From: an uncultured Clostridia bacterium
GTDB taxonomy: Bacteria > Bacillota > Clostridia > Oscillospirales > Oscillospiraceae
Direction: 5' to 3'
DNA: 64,000 nt
NCBI GenBank assembly: GCA_946550725.1
Contig: CAMNQX010000002.1
Coordinates: 124,001-188,000, forward strand
Made by a program: the position numbers and the translations under genes. Of this stretch, positions 16,747 to 24,894 are shown piece by piece. How positions within the stretch are numbered: position 1 is the stretch's first letter; each line of letters opens with the position of its first letter. The notes beneath the pieces are model-generated. The model made no database searches, had not been told where the DNA came from, and worked only from the letters and a program-made list of their open reading frames with translations.

Positions 16747-17736
16747 ATGGCAAACAAGCTGACCGAGGAAGAAAAGACCACCCGCGCCGCGGCGAAAACC
16801 GCGGAAAAGGCCGCCAAGGACACCGCCAAGTCGGAGCAGAAGCGTCTTCAGCCCATGATGAAGATCCTGAAGGCCATCCACTCCATGGGCGGGAACGAAT
16901 CCATGGACCCCAAGGATCTGGCCCGCCAGCGCAAGGGCCATGAGCTGCTGGGCCGGCTCATCACCCCTATGGTGGGCATGACCTGGGAGACCTTCGACTT
17001 GAACGGTATGCCCTGCGCCTGGACCCGGCCCGACCGGGGCCATGACCGCCGCCACGCCATCCTCTACTGCCACGGCGGCGGATACACCAGCGGCGCCCTG
17101 GGCTACGCCCGCATTTTAAGCTCCAAGCTGTCCCACGTCACCGGCTACCCGGTGCTGTCCTTCCAGTACCGCCTGGCCCCGGAGCACCCCTACCCCGCCG
17201 CCGTGGAGGACGGCATGGCCGCCTGGGACTACCTGATGCACCAGGGCTTCGGCGCCCGGGACGTGATCATCGCCGGGGACAGCGCGGGAGGCAACATGGC
17301 CCTGTGCCTGACGCAGCTGCTCCAGGAGCAGCAGCGGCTCCTTCCCCGCGCCCTCATCCTCATGTCCCCCTGGACGGATATGTCCGCCCAGGGGAAGTCC
17401 TATCAGGAAAACGCGGACATCGACCCCCTGATCACCCTGGAGTACGTCAAAGGGGTGCGGAACGCCTACGCCGGAGAGGCCCCCGACTGGACCGACCCCC
17501 ACCTCTCCCCCCTGTACGGCTCCCTGAAAAGCTTCCCGCCCACCCTCATCCAGGTGGGCACCAATGAGATCCTGCAGTCCGACTCCATCCGTCTGCGGGA
17601 CCGGCTGGTGCTGGCGGGGGTGCCCTGCCGGCTGGAGGTGTGGAAGGATATGTGGCACGTGTTCCAGATGTTCCCCGTCCGTCAGGCGGGGGAGGCCATG
17701 GACGACATCGGGCACTTTTTGCTTGAAATGTCATAA
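16747..17736 (+). CDS. Alpha/beta hydrolase of the HSL (lipase/esterase) family
   Basis: A 329-residue esterase-like enzyme. A charged, Lys/Ala-rich N-terminal helix (1-40) precedes the fold. The oxyanion motif is HGGGYTSG, the nucleophile is Ser179 in GDSAGGN, and the catalytic His is in MWHVFQMF near the end. At the acid position the usual 'GSDE' motif reads GTNEILQSDS, so the neighbouring Glu may act as the acid. No signal peptide. It overlaps no gene but is 15 bases from ldh with GGGAGGAG before the ATG, so it belongs to the same transcript. The substrate is unknown; the acyltransferase on the divergent side suggests an ester-based pathway (inference). Confidence 0.9.
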   Translation: MANKLTEEEKTTRAAAKTAEKAAKDTAKSEQKRLQPMMKILKAIHSMGGNESMDPKDLARQRKGHELLGRLITPMVGMTWETFDLNGMPCAWTRPDRGHDRRHAILYCHGGGYTSGALGYARILSSKLSHVTGYPVLSFQYRLAPEHPYPAAVEDGMAAWDYLMHQGFGARDVIIAGDSAGGNMALCLTQLLQEQQRLLPRALILMSPWTDMSAQGKSYQENADIDPLITLEYVKGVRNAYAGEAPDWTDPHLSPLYGSLKSFPPTLIQVGTNEILQSDSIRLRDRLVLAGVPCRLEVWKDMWHVFQMFPVRQAGEAMDDIGHFLLEMS

Positions 17737-17742
17737 TCAGCC

Positions 17743-17771
17743 TTGCAAACCAAATCGGATATCAGTATAAT
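17743..17771 (+). promoter_or_regulatory. Promoter for mreB-glpK
   Basis: TTGCAA (17743-17748), 17 bases, then a perfect TATAAT (17766-17771). The leader to the mreB ATG is about 54 bases. Confidence 0.85.
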
Positions 17772-17831
17772 AGAAGAGCTAAGCGGTTATCATCCGAATA
17801 GACTTATTGGAATTTGATAGAGGTGTCAAAC

Positions 17832-18854
17832 ATGTTTAGTAAAGATATCGGGATCGACCTGGGTACAGCCTCCATCCTGGTGTTTGTCCAGGGGAAGGGC
17901 GTGGTGCTCCGTGAGCCGTCCGTGGTGGCCATGGACAAGAACTCCGGCAAGCTCCTGAAGGTGGGCGCGGACGCCCAGGCCATGCTGGGCCGCACCCCCG
18001 GCAACATCGTGGCCATCCGCCCCCTGCGGGAGGGCGTGATCTCCGACTACGACATGACCGAGCGGATGCTCCGGGAGTTCATCCACAAGGTGTCCTCCTT
18101 CCGCATTTTCAAGCCCCGCGTGGTCATCTGTGTCCCCTCCGGCATCACCGAGGTGGAGGAGCGCGCGGTCATCGACGCGGGCATCCAGGCCGGTGCGCGC
18201 CGGGTCTACCTCATTGAGGAGCCGTTGGCCGCGGCCATCGGCGCGGGCATCGACATCACCAAGCCCGACGGCCACATGATCGTGGACATCGGCGGTGGCA
18301 CCACCGACATCGCCGTCATCTCCCTCTCCGGCATCGTGGAGTCCGCCTCCATCAAGATCGCCGGCGACCAGTTCGACGAGGCCATTGTGAAGTACATCCG
18401 CCGCAAGCACAATGTCCTCATCGGCGACCGCACCGCCGAGGAGCTGAAAAAGCAGATCGGCTGCGTGTTCCCCCGCCCCGAGGAGCAGACCATGGAGATC
18501 AAGGGCCGCTGCCTCATGACCGGCCTGCCCCGGGTGTTCACCGTCTCCTCCAGCGAGATGATCGAGGCCTTCGAGGAGGTCTCCACCCGCATTTTGGAGG
18601 CTATCCACGGCGTTCTGGAGCGCACGCCCCCCGAGCTGGTGGCGGATATCTCCACCAACGGTATCGTCATGACCGGCGGCGGCAGTCTGGTGTGGGGCTT
18701 TGACAAGCTCATTGAGAGCCATACCGGTATCTCCACCTATGTGGCCGACGACGCCATCTCCTGCGTGGCCTACGGCACCGGCAAGAGCCTGGAGTGGATC
18801 AACGACATGCAGGACGGGACCATGAACATCTCCAGACAGAAGCAAATGAACTAA
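17832..18854 (+). CDS. mreB: MreB-type actin-like cell-shape protein
   Basis: A 340-residue actin-like ATPase. It starts [17 protein letters not shown] (phosphate 1), has the second phosphate motif [14 protein letters not shown] (about 155-168) and the adenosine motif [11 protein letters not shown] near 285. MreB filaments at the membrane direct the elongation machinery. ATG 17832 follows GAGGTG; an upstream in-frame TTG at 17814 is less likely. No mreC, mreD or rodA lies nearby, so this is one of probably several MreB/Mbl paralogues. The stop codon shares one base with the glpK start, an unusual pairing. Confidence 0.93.
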   Translation: MFSKDIGIDLGTASILVFVQGKGVVLREPSVVAMDKNSGKLLKVGADAQAMLGRTPGNIVAIRPLREGVISDYDMTERMLREFIHKVSSFRIFKPRVVICVPSGITEVEERAVIDAGIQAGARRVYLIEEPLAAAIGAGIDITKPDGHMIVDIGGGTTDIAVISLSGIVESASIKIAGDQFDEAIVKYIRRKHNVLIGDRTAEELKKQIGCVFPRPEEQTMEIKGRCLMTGLPRVFTVSSSEMIEAFEEVSTRILEAIHGVLERTPPELVADISTNGIVMTGGGSLVWGFDKLIESHTGISTYVADDAISCVAYGTGKSLEWINDMQDGTMNISRQKQMN

Positions 18855-20356
18855 TGGCTCAATATATCATGGCCCTGGACGCCGGGACCACCAGCAACCG
18901 CTGTATCCTGTTTGACCAGCGCGGCGAGATGCGCAGCGTGGCCCAAAAGGAATTTACCCAGTATTTCCCTCAGCCCGGCTGGGTGGAGCACGACGCCAAC
19001 GAGATCTGGTCGGGGATGCTGGGCGTGGCCGTGGAGGCCATGCACAAGATCAACGCCACCGCCGCGGACATCGCCGCCATCGGCATCACCAACCAGCGGG
19101 AGACCACGGTGGTGTGGGACAAGCGCACCGGCGAGCCGATCCATCCCGCCATTGTCTGGCAGTGCCGCCGCACCAGCGAATACTGCGACGAATTAAAGCG
19201 CAAGGGCCTGGTTGACGCGATCCGCGCCAAGACCGGGCTGGTCATCGACGCCTATTTTTCCGGCCCCAAGCTGCGCTGGCTGCTGGAAAACGTCCCCGAC
19301 GCGCGCATCCGGGCGGAACGGGGCGAGCTGCTGTTCGGCACGGTGGAGACCTGGCTCATCTGGAAGCTGTCCGGCGGCAAGCTCCACGTCACCGACTACT
19401 CCAACGCCTCCCGCACCATGATGTTCAACATCAACACCCTGGACTGGGACGACGACATCCTCAAGGAGCTGAACGTCCCCCGGTGTATGCTGCCCCAGCC
19501 GCGGCCCTCTTCAGAGATATACGGCGAGACCGACCCCGCCCTGTTCGGCGGGGCCATCCCCATCGGCGGCGCGGCGGGGGACCAGCAGGCCGCGCTCTTT
19601 GGCCAGACCTGCTTCCACCCCGGCGAGGCAAAAAATACATACGGAACGGGCTGTTTTCTCCTGATGAACACGGGAGAAGCCCCCGTTTTCTCCCAAAACG
19701 GTCTGGTGACCACCATCGCCTGGGGTCTGGACGGTCAGGTGACCTACGCCCTGGAAGGCTCCATCTTTGTGGCCGGGGCCGCCATTCAGTGGCTGCGGGA
19801 CGAGATGAAATTCATTGACAGCGCGCCGGAGTCAGAGTTTTTGGCCTCCATGGTGCCCGACACCAACGGCTGTTACGTCGTCCCCGCCTTTACCGGCCTG
19901 GGCGCGCCCTACTGGGACCAGTACGCCCGGGGGACCATCGTGGGCCTCACCCGGGGCGTGAACAAGTACCACATCATCCGGGCCACCCTGGACTCCATCG
20001 CCTACCAGGTCCACGACGTGCTGGCGTCCATGAAGGCGGATTCCGGCATTTCCCTCACCGCCTTGAAGGTGGACGGTGGGGCCTGCGCCAACAATTTGCT
20101 GATGCAGACCCAGGCCGACGTGATCGGCGCCCCCGTTCTGCGCCCCCGGTGCGCCGAGACCACCGCCATGGGCGCGGCCTATCTGGCGGGGCTGGCGGTG
20201 GGGTACTGGAAGAGCAAGGAGGACGTGGTGCAGAACTGGGCCATTGACCGCACCTTCTCCCCTGCGATGGAGGAAGCCACCCGCGCCGCCCGCCTCAAGG
20301 GCTGGCACAAGGCGGTGAAATATGCTTTCAACTGGGCCAAGGACGACGCCATGTAG
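18854..20356 (+). CDS. glpK: Glycerol kinase
   Basis: A 500-residue FGGY kinase phosphorylating glycerol to sn-glycerol-3-phosphate with ATP. The N-terminal ATP/substrate motif is [11 protein letters not shown], the conserved block [13 protein letters not shown] follows at about 242-254, and the second FGGY signature is near [15 protein letters not shown]. The length equals that of canonical GlpK. Its ATG overlaps the mreB stop (TAATG). Downstream, after a 217-base structured gap, are two oxidoreductases that can process glycerol-3-phosphate, so this is a glycerol-use cluster driven at least partly from the mreB promoter. Cytoplasmic. Confidence 0.95.
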   Translation: MAQYIMALDAGTTSNRCILFDQRGEMRSVAQKEFTQYFPQPGWVEHDANEIWSGMLGVAVEAMHKINATAADIAAIGITNQRETTVVWDKRTGEPIHPAIVWQCRRTSEYCDELKRKGLVDAIRAKTGLVIDAYFSGPKLRWLLENVPDARIRAERGELLFGTVETWLIWKLSGGKLHVTDYSNASRTMMFNINTLDWDDDILKELNVPRCMLPQPRPSSEIYGETDPALFGGAIPIGGAAGDQQAALFGQTCFHPGEAKNTYGTGCFLLMNTGEAPVFSQNGLVTTIAWGLDGQVTYALEGSIFVAGAAIQWLRDEMKFIDSAPESEFLASMVPDTNGCYVVPAFTGLGAPYWDQYARGTIVGLTRGVNKYHIIRATLDSIAYQVHDVLASMKADSGISLTALKVDGGACANNLLMQTQADVIGAPVLRPRCAETTAMGAAYLAGLAVGYWKSKEDVVQNWAIDRTFSPAMEEATRAARLKGWHKAVKYAFNWAKDDAM

Positions 20357-20362
20357 GGACAC

Positions 20363-20441
20363 GGGCCGATGTGGACATCGGCCCCTACGAGAGAGACAAG
20401 CGCCTCGGTAGAATCGTAGGGGCGGCTGTCCCCAGCCGCCC
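20363..20441. repeat. Nested palindromic element after glpK
   Basis: Two hairpins, GGGCCGATGT-gg-ACATCGGCCC (20363-20384) and GGGCGGCTG-tccc-CAGCCGCCC (20420-20441). CCCCTACGA (20382-20390) pairs perfectly with TCGTAGGGG (20414-20422) at longer range. Such GTAGGGGC... elements look like a small mobile repeat. There is no T-tract, so it is not an ordinary terminator. Confidence 0.7.
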
Positions 20442-20462
20442 GTGTAGGGCCCGGAGAGGGCA

Positions 20463-20553
20463 CCCGCGAGAGCGGGGACGCGCCGGCAGGCACGTAAATT
20501 TCGTGCGTAGCGCGGAATTTGCGGAAGGCCGGGTCCCCCGGCCTGAGCAGCAT
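20463..20553. repeat. Structured dispersed intergenic repeat, copy 2
   Basis: Same element as at 13538-13628: a shared 39-base left part with three differences, shared AATTTGCGGA and GAGCAGC on the right. The inner hairpin is AGGCCGGG-tc-CCCCGGCCT here, different in sequence but in the same place as in the other copy. It ends 20 bases before the next start codon, upstream of its ribosome-binding site. Confidence 0.75.
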
Positions 20554-20573
20554 AATAAAAGGGAGTGACGCTC

Positions 20574-22025
20574 ATGTATGACGTTCTCATCATCGGCGCG
20601 GGGGTGTCCGGGTGCGCCTGCGCCCGGGAGCTGAGCCGGTATGACGCCCGCATCCTGGTCATCGACAAGGAGGACGACGTGTGCTGCGGCACCTCCAAGG
20701 CCAACAGTGCCATCGTCCACGCCGGGTACGACGCCGCCCCCGGCTCCCTCATGGCCAAGCTCAACGTGGAGGGCAACGCCCTCATGGGACCCCTGGCGGA
20801 GGACCTGGACATCCCCTTCCGCCGCAACGGCTCCTTCGTGGTGTGCTTCTCGGAGGAGGACCGCCCCGGCCTCCAAAAGCTGTTGGAGCAGGGCCGCGCC
20901 AACGGCGTGCCCGATTTGCGTATTTTAGAGCGAGACGAGCTGCGCGCCATGGAGCCGAACCTCTCCGACGACATCGTGGCCGCGCTGTACGCCCCCACGG
21001 CGGGCATCATCTGCCCCTTCACCCTCACCATCGCCCTGGCGGAAAACGCCGCCGCCAACGGCGTGGAGTTCCGCTTCAACACCGCCGCCGCCGACATTCG
21101 GAAGGTGGACGGCGGTTTTGTGGTGGAAACCGACCAGGGACCCATCGAGACGAAAACCGTCATCAACGCCGCCGGGGTGTACGCCGACCAATTCCACAAC
21201 CTGTTTGGAGCAAAAAAGCTCCATATCACCCCCCGGCGGGGAGATTACTGCCTGTTGGACCGGGTGGTGGGCCTGCCGGTGGAACGCACCATTTTCCCCC
21301 TGCCCAGCAAGTTCGGCAAAGGTATCCTGGTAGCTCCCACCGTCCATGGCAACACCATCCTCGGCCCCACCGCCATCGATCTGGACGACAAGGAGTCCAC
21401 CGCCACCACCGCCGCCGGGCTGGAGGCCCTTTTGGCCCAAGCCACCCGTTCGGTCAAGGACCTGCCCCTCAAGCAGATCATCACCTCCTTTGCGGGCCTG
21501 CGCGCCCACGAGGACGGCCACGAATTCGTCATCGGCGAGCTGCCCGAGGCCCCCGGCTTCTTCGACTGCGCAGGCATCGAGTCTCCCGGCCTCACCTCCT
21601 CCCCCGCCATCGGGAAAATGGTAGCGGGGCTGGTGTCCGCCAAGCTGGGCCTGGCCCAAAAGACGGACTTTATTTCCCAGCGCAAGGGCATTTTAGATCC
21701 CAAGACCCTATCCCTGGAGGACTACGCCGCGCTGGTCCAGGAGCAGCCCGCCTACGGCGCCGTGGTCTGCCGCTGCGAGACGGTGACGGAGGGGGAGATC
21801 CTCGACGCCATCCGCCGTCCCCTGGGGGCGCGCAGCCTGGACGGGGTGAAGCGGCGCACCCGCGCCACCATGGGCCGCTGTCAGGGCGGCTTCTGTTCCT
21901 CCCGTGTCATGGCCATTCTGGCCCGTGAGCTGGGTGTTCCCCTCACCGCCGTCACCAAGTGCGGTCCGGGCAGCAGACTGGCCGTGGAGGACGACTGGGA
22001 GCGGAGAGGGGGCGAGGGCGCGTGA
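20574..22025 (+). CDS. GlpA-like FAD oxidoreductase with C-terminal [2Fe-2S] domain
   Basis: A 483-residue flavoprotein. The FAD-binding motif is IIGAGVSGCACARELSR (about 6-22), the DAO/GlpA fold runs to about 370, and the C-terminal 90 residues are a BFD-like [2Fe-2S] domain with four Cys (CRCETVTEGE ... GRCQGGFCSSR). This matches the anaerobic glycerol-3-phosphate dehydrogenase-like proteins of clostridia; LhgO-type L-2-hydroxyacid oxidation is an alternative. ATG 20574 follows AAAGGGAG; a GTG at 20565 is possible. It overlaps the next gene by 4 bp. With glpK upstream, oxidation of glycerol-3-phosphate to DHAP is the likely job. Confidence 0.88.
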   Translation: MYDVLIIGAGVSGCACARELSRYDARILVIDKEDDVCCGTSKANSAIVHAGYDAAPGSLMAKLNVEGNALMGPLAEDLDIPFRRNGSFVVCFSEEDRPGLQKLLEQGRANGVPDLRILERDELRAMEPNLSDDIVAALYAPTAGIICPFTLTIALAENAAANGVEFRFNTAAADIRKVDGGFVVETDQGPIETKTVINAAGVYADQFHNLFGAKKLHITPRRGDYCLLDRVVGLPVERTIFPLPSKFGKGILVAPTVHGNTILGPTAIDLDDKESTATTAAGLEALLAQATRSVKDLPLKQIITSFAGLRAHEDGHEFVIGELPEAPGFFDCAGIESPGLTSSPAIGKMVAGLVSAKLGLAQKTDFISQRKGILDPKTLSLEDYAALVQEQPAYGAVVCRCETVTEGEILDAIRRPLGARSLDGVKRRTRATMGRCQGGFCSSRVMAILARELGVPLTAVTKCGPGSRLAVEDDWERRGGEGA

Positions 22026-23284
22026 AGCAGTTCGATCTGGTCATCGTCGGCGGCGGCCCCGCCGGTCTCGCCGCCGCGTCCGCGGCCTACGACGCGGGGT
22101 GCAAGCGCACCCTCCTGCTGGAGCGGGACAACGAGCTGGGCGGCATTTTGAACCAGTGCTTCCACGACGGCTTCGGTATGCACACCTTCCATGAGGAGCT
22201 GTCCGGCCCGGAGTACGCCGAGCGGTACGTCCAGCGGGTGCTGGACCGGGACATTCCCCTCCGTCTGGGCACCACCGTCATCGACATCCGTCCGGACAAG
22301 ACGGTAGTGGCGGTGAACAAGCGGGATGGAGTGTTTGAAATTCCCGCCAAGGCGGTCATTTTAGCCATGGGCTGCCGGGAGCGGCCCCGGGGGGCATTGA
22401 ACATCCCCGGCTACCGCCCCGCCGGGGTGTATTCCGCCGGGATGGCCCAGCGGCTGGTGAACAAGGAGGGCGTGCTCCCCGGCAAGGACGTGGTCATTCT
22501 GGGCAGCGGGGACATCGGCCTCATCACCGCCCGCCGCATGTCGCTGAAGGGGGCAAAGGTCCACGCCGTGGTGGAGCTGATGCCCTATTCCGGCGGTCTG
22601 AAGCGGAACATCGAGCATTGTCTCGAGGCGTTCCACATCCCCCTGAAGCTCTCCCACACGGTGGTGGACATTAAGGGCAAGAAGCGGGTGGAGAGCGTCA
22701 CCATCGCCCAGGTGGACGAGCATAACAAGCCCCTCCCCGGCACGGAGATCGAGTATCCCTGCGACACGCTGCTGCTGTCCGTGGGCCTCATCCCGGAAAA
22801 CGAGCTGAGCCGCCGGGCGGGGGTAGCGTTAAGCCCCGCCACCAACGGCCCCGTGGTCAACGAGCGGCTGGAAACCTCGGTGCCCGGCGTGTTCGCCTGC
22901 GGCAACGTGCTCCACGTCCACGACCTGGTGGACTTCGTCTCCCTGGAGGGAGAGGCCACCGGCCGGGCCGCCGCCCAGTACATTCGGGACGGCGCCGTGG
23001 ACGCGGCGGACCTGCGGAACGTGCCCATTCGCGCCGAGGGCGGCGTACGGTACACCGTCCCCACCCATTTCCGCCCTGACTGCGTGGAGGACGCGCTCAC
23101 CCTCCGCTTCCGGGTCGCCGCCCGAAGCGAAAACCGCTTCATCCGTGTCTACGCCGGGGACAAGCGCATCTACTCCCAAAAAAAAGCCGCCCTGGCCCCC
23201 GGCACCATGGAGGAGATCACTCTGTCCAAGGCCGACCTGCTGGGGGATTTCGACGCCCTCACTGTCAAGCTGGAGGACGCATAA
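22022..23284 (+). CDS. FAD/NAD(P)-dependent oxidoreductase, partner of the GlpA-like protein
   Basis: A 420-residue pyridine nucleotide-disulphide-type flavoprotein. The FAD motif is LVIVGGGPAGLAAASAA (about 6-22), the NAD motif is VILGSGDIGLITARR (about 158-172), and the second FAD motif is GVFACGNVLHVHD near 295. It begins with GTG overlapping the previous stop (GTGA), so the two are translationally coupled. In clostridial glycerol clusters this protein probably passes electrons between the GlpA-like subunit and NAD(H). The small DUF1667 protein that I recall usually completing the trio is missing: a terminator follows at once. Confidence 0.87.
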   Translation: MKQFDLVIVGGGPAGLAAASAAYDAGCKRTLLLERDNELGGILNQCFHDGFGMHTFHEELSGPEYAERYVQRVLDRDIPLRLGTTVIDIRPDKTVVAVNKRDGVFEIPAKAVILAMGCRERPRGALNIPGYRPAGVYSAGMAQRLVNKEGVLPGKDVVILGSGDIGLITARRMSLKGAKVHAVVELMPYSGGLKRNIEHCLEAFHIPLKLSHTVVDIKGKKRVESVTIAQVDEHNKPLPGTEIEYPCDTLLLSVGLIPENELSRRAGVALSPATNGPVVNERLETSVPGVFACGNVLHVHDLVDFVSLEGEATGRAAAQYIRDGAVDAADLRNVPIRAEGGVRYTVPTHFRPDCVEDALTLRFRVAARSENRFIRVYAGDKRIYSQKKAALAPGTMEEITLSKADLLGDFDALTVKLEDA

Positions 23285-23292
23285 TACGCCAT

Positions 23293-23333
23293 AAAAACAC
23301 CCCCGAAGGGAAGCCCTTCGGGGGTGTTTTTTT
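23293..23333. terminator. Bidirectional terminator between the glycerol cluster and metK
   Basis: A 14-bp stem (ACACCCCCGAAGGG / CCCTTCGGGGGTGT) with a 3-base loop, flanked by AAAA on the left and TTTTTTT on the right. It can serve both converging transcripts. Confidence 0.93.
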
Positions 23334-23368
23334 GTTATATTCTATCGAAATATTCCAATTTGGAATCG

Positions 23369-24547
23369 TCAGATCGTAGCTCTCAGTGCTTCCGCCTTGT
23401 CGGTGCGCTCCCAGGGCAGATCCAGGTCGGCGCGGCCAAAGTGGCCGTAGGCCGCGGTCTGGCGGTAGATGGGACGGCGCAGGTCCAGAGTCTCAATGAT
23501 CCTGGCGGGGCGGAGGTCGAAGTGGTCCTTCACGATCTGGGCCAGCTTCTCATCACTGACCGCGCCGGTGCCGTAGCTCTCCACCAGAATGCTCACGGGG
23601 TTGGCTACGCCGATGGCGTAGGCCACCTCGATCTGGCAGCGGCGGCACAGGCCGGAGGCCACCAGGTTTTTGGCGATATACCGGGCCATGTAGGCCGCGG
23701 AGCGGTCCACCTTGGTGGGGTCCTTCCCGGAGAAGCAGCCGCCGCCATGGGCCGCCGCGCCGCCGTAGGTGTCCACCACGATCTTGCGGCCGGTGAGGCC
23801 GGTGTCCCCCACGGGGCCGCCGATGACGAACCGTCCGGTGGGGTTGACGAAGAACTTTGTGTCGTTCAGATACTCGGCGGGGATGGTGGGCTTGATGATG
23901 GTCTCCACCACCGCCTCACGAAGGTCCTTCAGGGCGATGTCCGGGTCGTGCTGGGTGGAGACCACGATGGCGGGGGTGCGGAGCACCTTGCCGTTCTCGT
24001 CATACTCCACGGTGACCTGGCTCTTGCCGTCGGGGCGCAGCCAGGGCAGCTCCCCGCTCTTGCGCACCGCCGCCAGGCGGCGGCACAGGGCGTGGGACAA
24101 CGCCAGGGGCGCGGGCATCAGCTCCGGGGTCTCGTCGCAGGCGTAGCCGAACATCATGCCCTGGTCCCCCGCGCCGATGAGATCGGCTTCGTCGGTGCCG
24201 CCGTTCTGGTGCTCGAAGGACTGGTTCACCCCCATGGCGATGTCGGGGGACTGGTGGTTGATGGCGGTGAGCACCGCGCAGGAGCGGTAGTCAAAGCCGT
24301 AGTCCGGGTTGGTGTAGCCGATGTCGCGGATGGTCTGGCGGGCGATGCCGGCGATGTCGCAGTAATGCTCGGTGGTGATCTCTCCCATCACGGTGACCAT
24401 GCCGGTGGTGGTAAAGGTCTCGCAGGCCACATGGGCGGCGGGGTCGTGGGCGAGGATGTCGTCCAAAATGGCGTCGGAGATCTGGTCGCAGACCTTGTCG
24501 GGATGGCCCTCGGTGACGGACTCGGAGGTAAAGATACGTTTGCTCAT
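23369..24547 (-). CDS. metK: S-adenosylmethionine synthetase
   Basis: A 392-residue enzyme making S-adenosylmethionine from methionine and ATP. Signatures are the N-terminal [13 protein letters not shown], the ATP-binding [12 protein letters not shown] (about 123-134) and the P-loop-like [16 protein letters not shown] (about 265-280). Full family length. The ATG has AAAGGA upstream. A consensus promoter, a SAM-I riboswitch and a switchable terminator precede it, so the gene is turned down when SAM is high. Confidence 0.97.
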   Translation of the reverse strand: MSKRIFTSESVTEGHPDKVCDQISDAILDDILAHDPAAHVACETFTTTGMVTVMGEITTEHYCDIAGIARQTIRDIGYTNPDYGFDYRSCAVLTAINHQSPDIAMGVNQSFEHQNGGTDEADLIGAGDQGMMFGYACDETPELMPAPLALSHALCRRLAAVRKSGELPWLRPDGKSQVTVEYDENGKVLRTPAIVVSTQHDPDIALKDLREAVVETIIKPTIPAEYLNDTKFFVNPTGRFVIGGPVGDTGLTGRKIVVDTYGGAAAHGGGCFSGKDPTKVDRSAAYMARYIAKNLVASGLCRRCQIEVAYAIGVANPVSILVESYGTGAVSDEKLAQIVKDHFDLRPARIIETLDLRRPIYRQTAAYGHFGRADLDLPWERTDKAEALRATI

Positions 24548-24575
24548 GGCTCATTTCCTTTCTGTTTTGAAGAAA

Positions 24576-24603
24576 CAAAAGACGCTCCGTAAGGAGCGCC
24601 CGT
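24576..24603 (-). terminator. Riboswitch-controlled terminator before metK
   Basis: On the minus strand, GCGCTCC-ttac-GGAGCGT followed by CTTTTGTTT. CTCCTT in its left arm and loop (24591-24596) can instead pair with AAGGAG (24607-24612) at the end of the riboswitch's P1 helix, giving an antiterminator. The two structures exclude each other. Confidence 0.85.
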
Positions 24604-24607
24604 TTCC

Positions 24608-24697
24608 TCCTTATCGCTGTTAGCAGAACCACCTTGCGAAACGCAGGTTGGTGTGGGGTCACGGAGCTAACTCTCTCGCCCACTCTTGATAGGGGTA
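24608..24697 (-). promoter_or_regulatory. SAM-I (S-box) riboswitch
   Basis: Read on the minus strand: P1 (CCTATC ... GATAAGG), the invariant AAGAG after P1, a P2 arm GTGGGCGAGAG ... CCCCAC, and the P3 hairpin ACCTGCG-ttt-CGCAAGGT with the conserved AACC and AAGGT. A six-base pseudoknot joins GTTAGC (24666-24671) with GCTAAC (24619-24624). The pseudoknot sequence differs from the common CTGG/CCAG but pairs perfectly. It lies directly upstream of a terminator and metK. By homology, SAM binding stabilises P1 and favours termination. Confidence 0.88.
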
Positions 24698-24714
24698 TTC
24701 AGTTGTCGAGGGGT

Positions 24715-24743
24715 ATTCTATCTCATGCCGGGGAAAATGTCAA
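24715..24743 (-). promoter_or_regulatory. metK promoter
   Basis: On the minus strand a perfect TTGACA (24743-24738), 17 bases, then TAGAAT (24720-24715). Transcription would begin near 24708, just before the riboswitch. Confidence 0.9.
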
Positions 24744-24837
24744 CCCCAAGTTGGCCCCAAATCGGCGAAAAAGCGGAAATGGAACGCGGCGTGGCAAATG
24801 TTCACAATTTTCTGTAGACTTCCCCTCCCGTTTGGGC

Positions 24838-24859
24838 TATAATAGCCGCAAGCGGCTAT
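24838..24859 (+). promoter_or_regulatory. -10 element with overlapping 8-bp palindrome before the rhomboid-like gene
   Basis: A perfect TATAAT (24838-24843) runs into ATAGCCGC-aa-GCGGCTAT (24842-24859). No good -35 is seen at the normal distance (TGTAGA is 19 bases upstream). The palindrome covers the expected start site, so it may be an operator or the first hairpin of the message. Confidence 0.6.
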
Positions 24860-24894
24860 GATAGAATATCACAAACACCGTGCGGAAGGGAGAA

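Noticed and set aside
20357-20573. Possible tRNA or structured small RNA between glpK and the next gene
   Set aside because: The hairpins do not form a cloverleaf and no tRNA consensus is present; the segment is better explained as two repeat elements.
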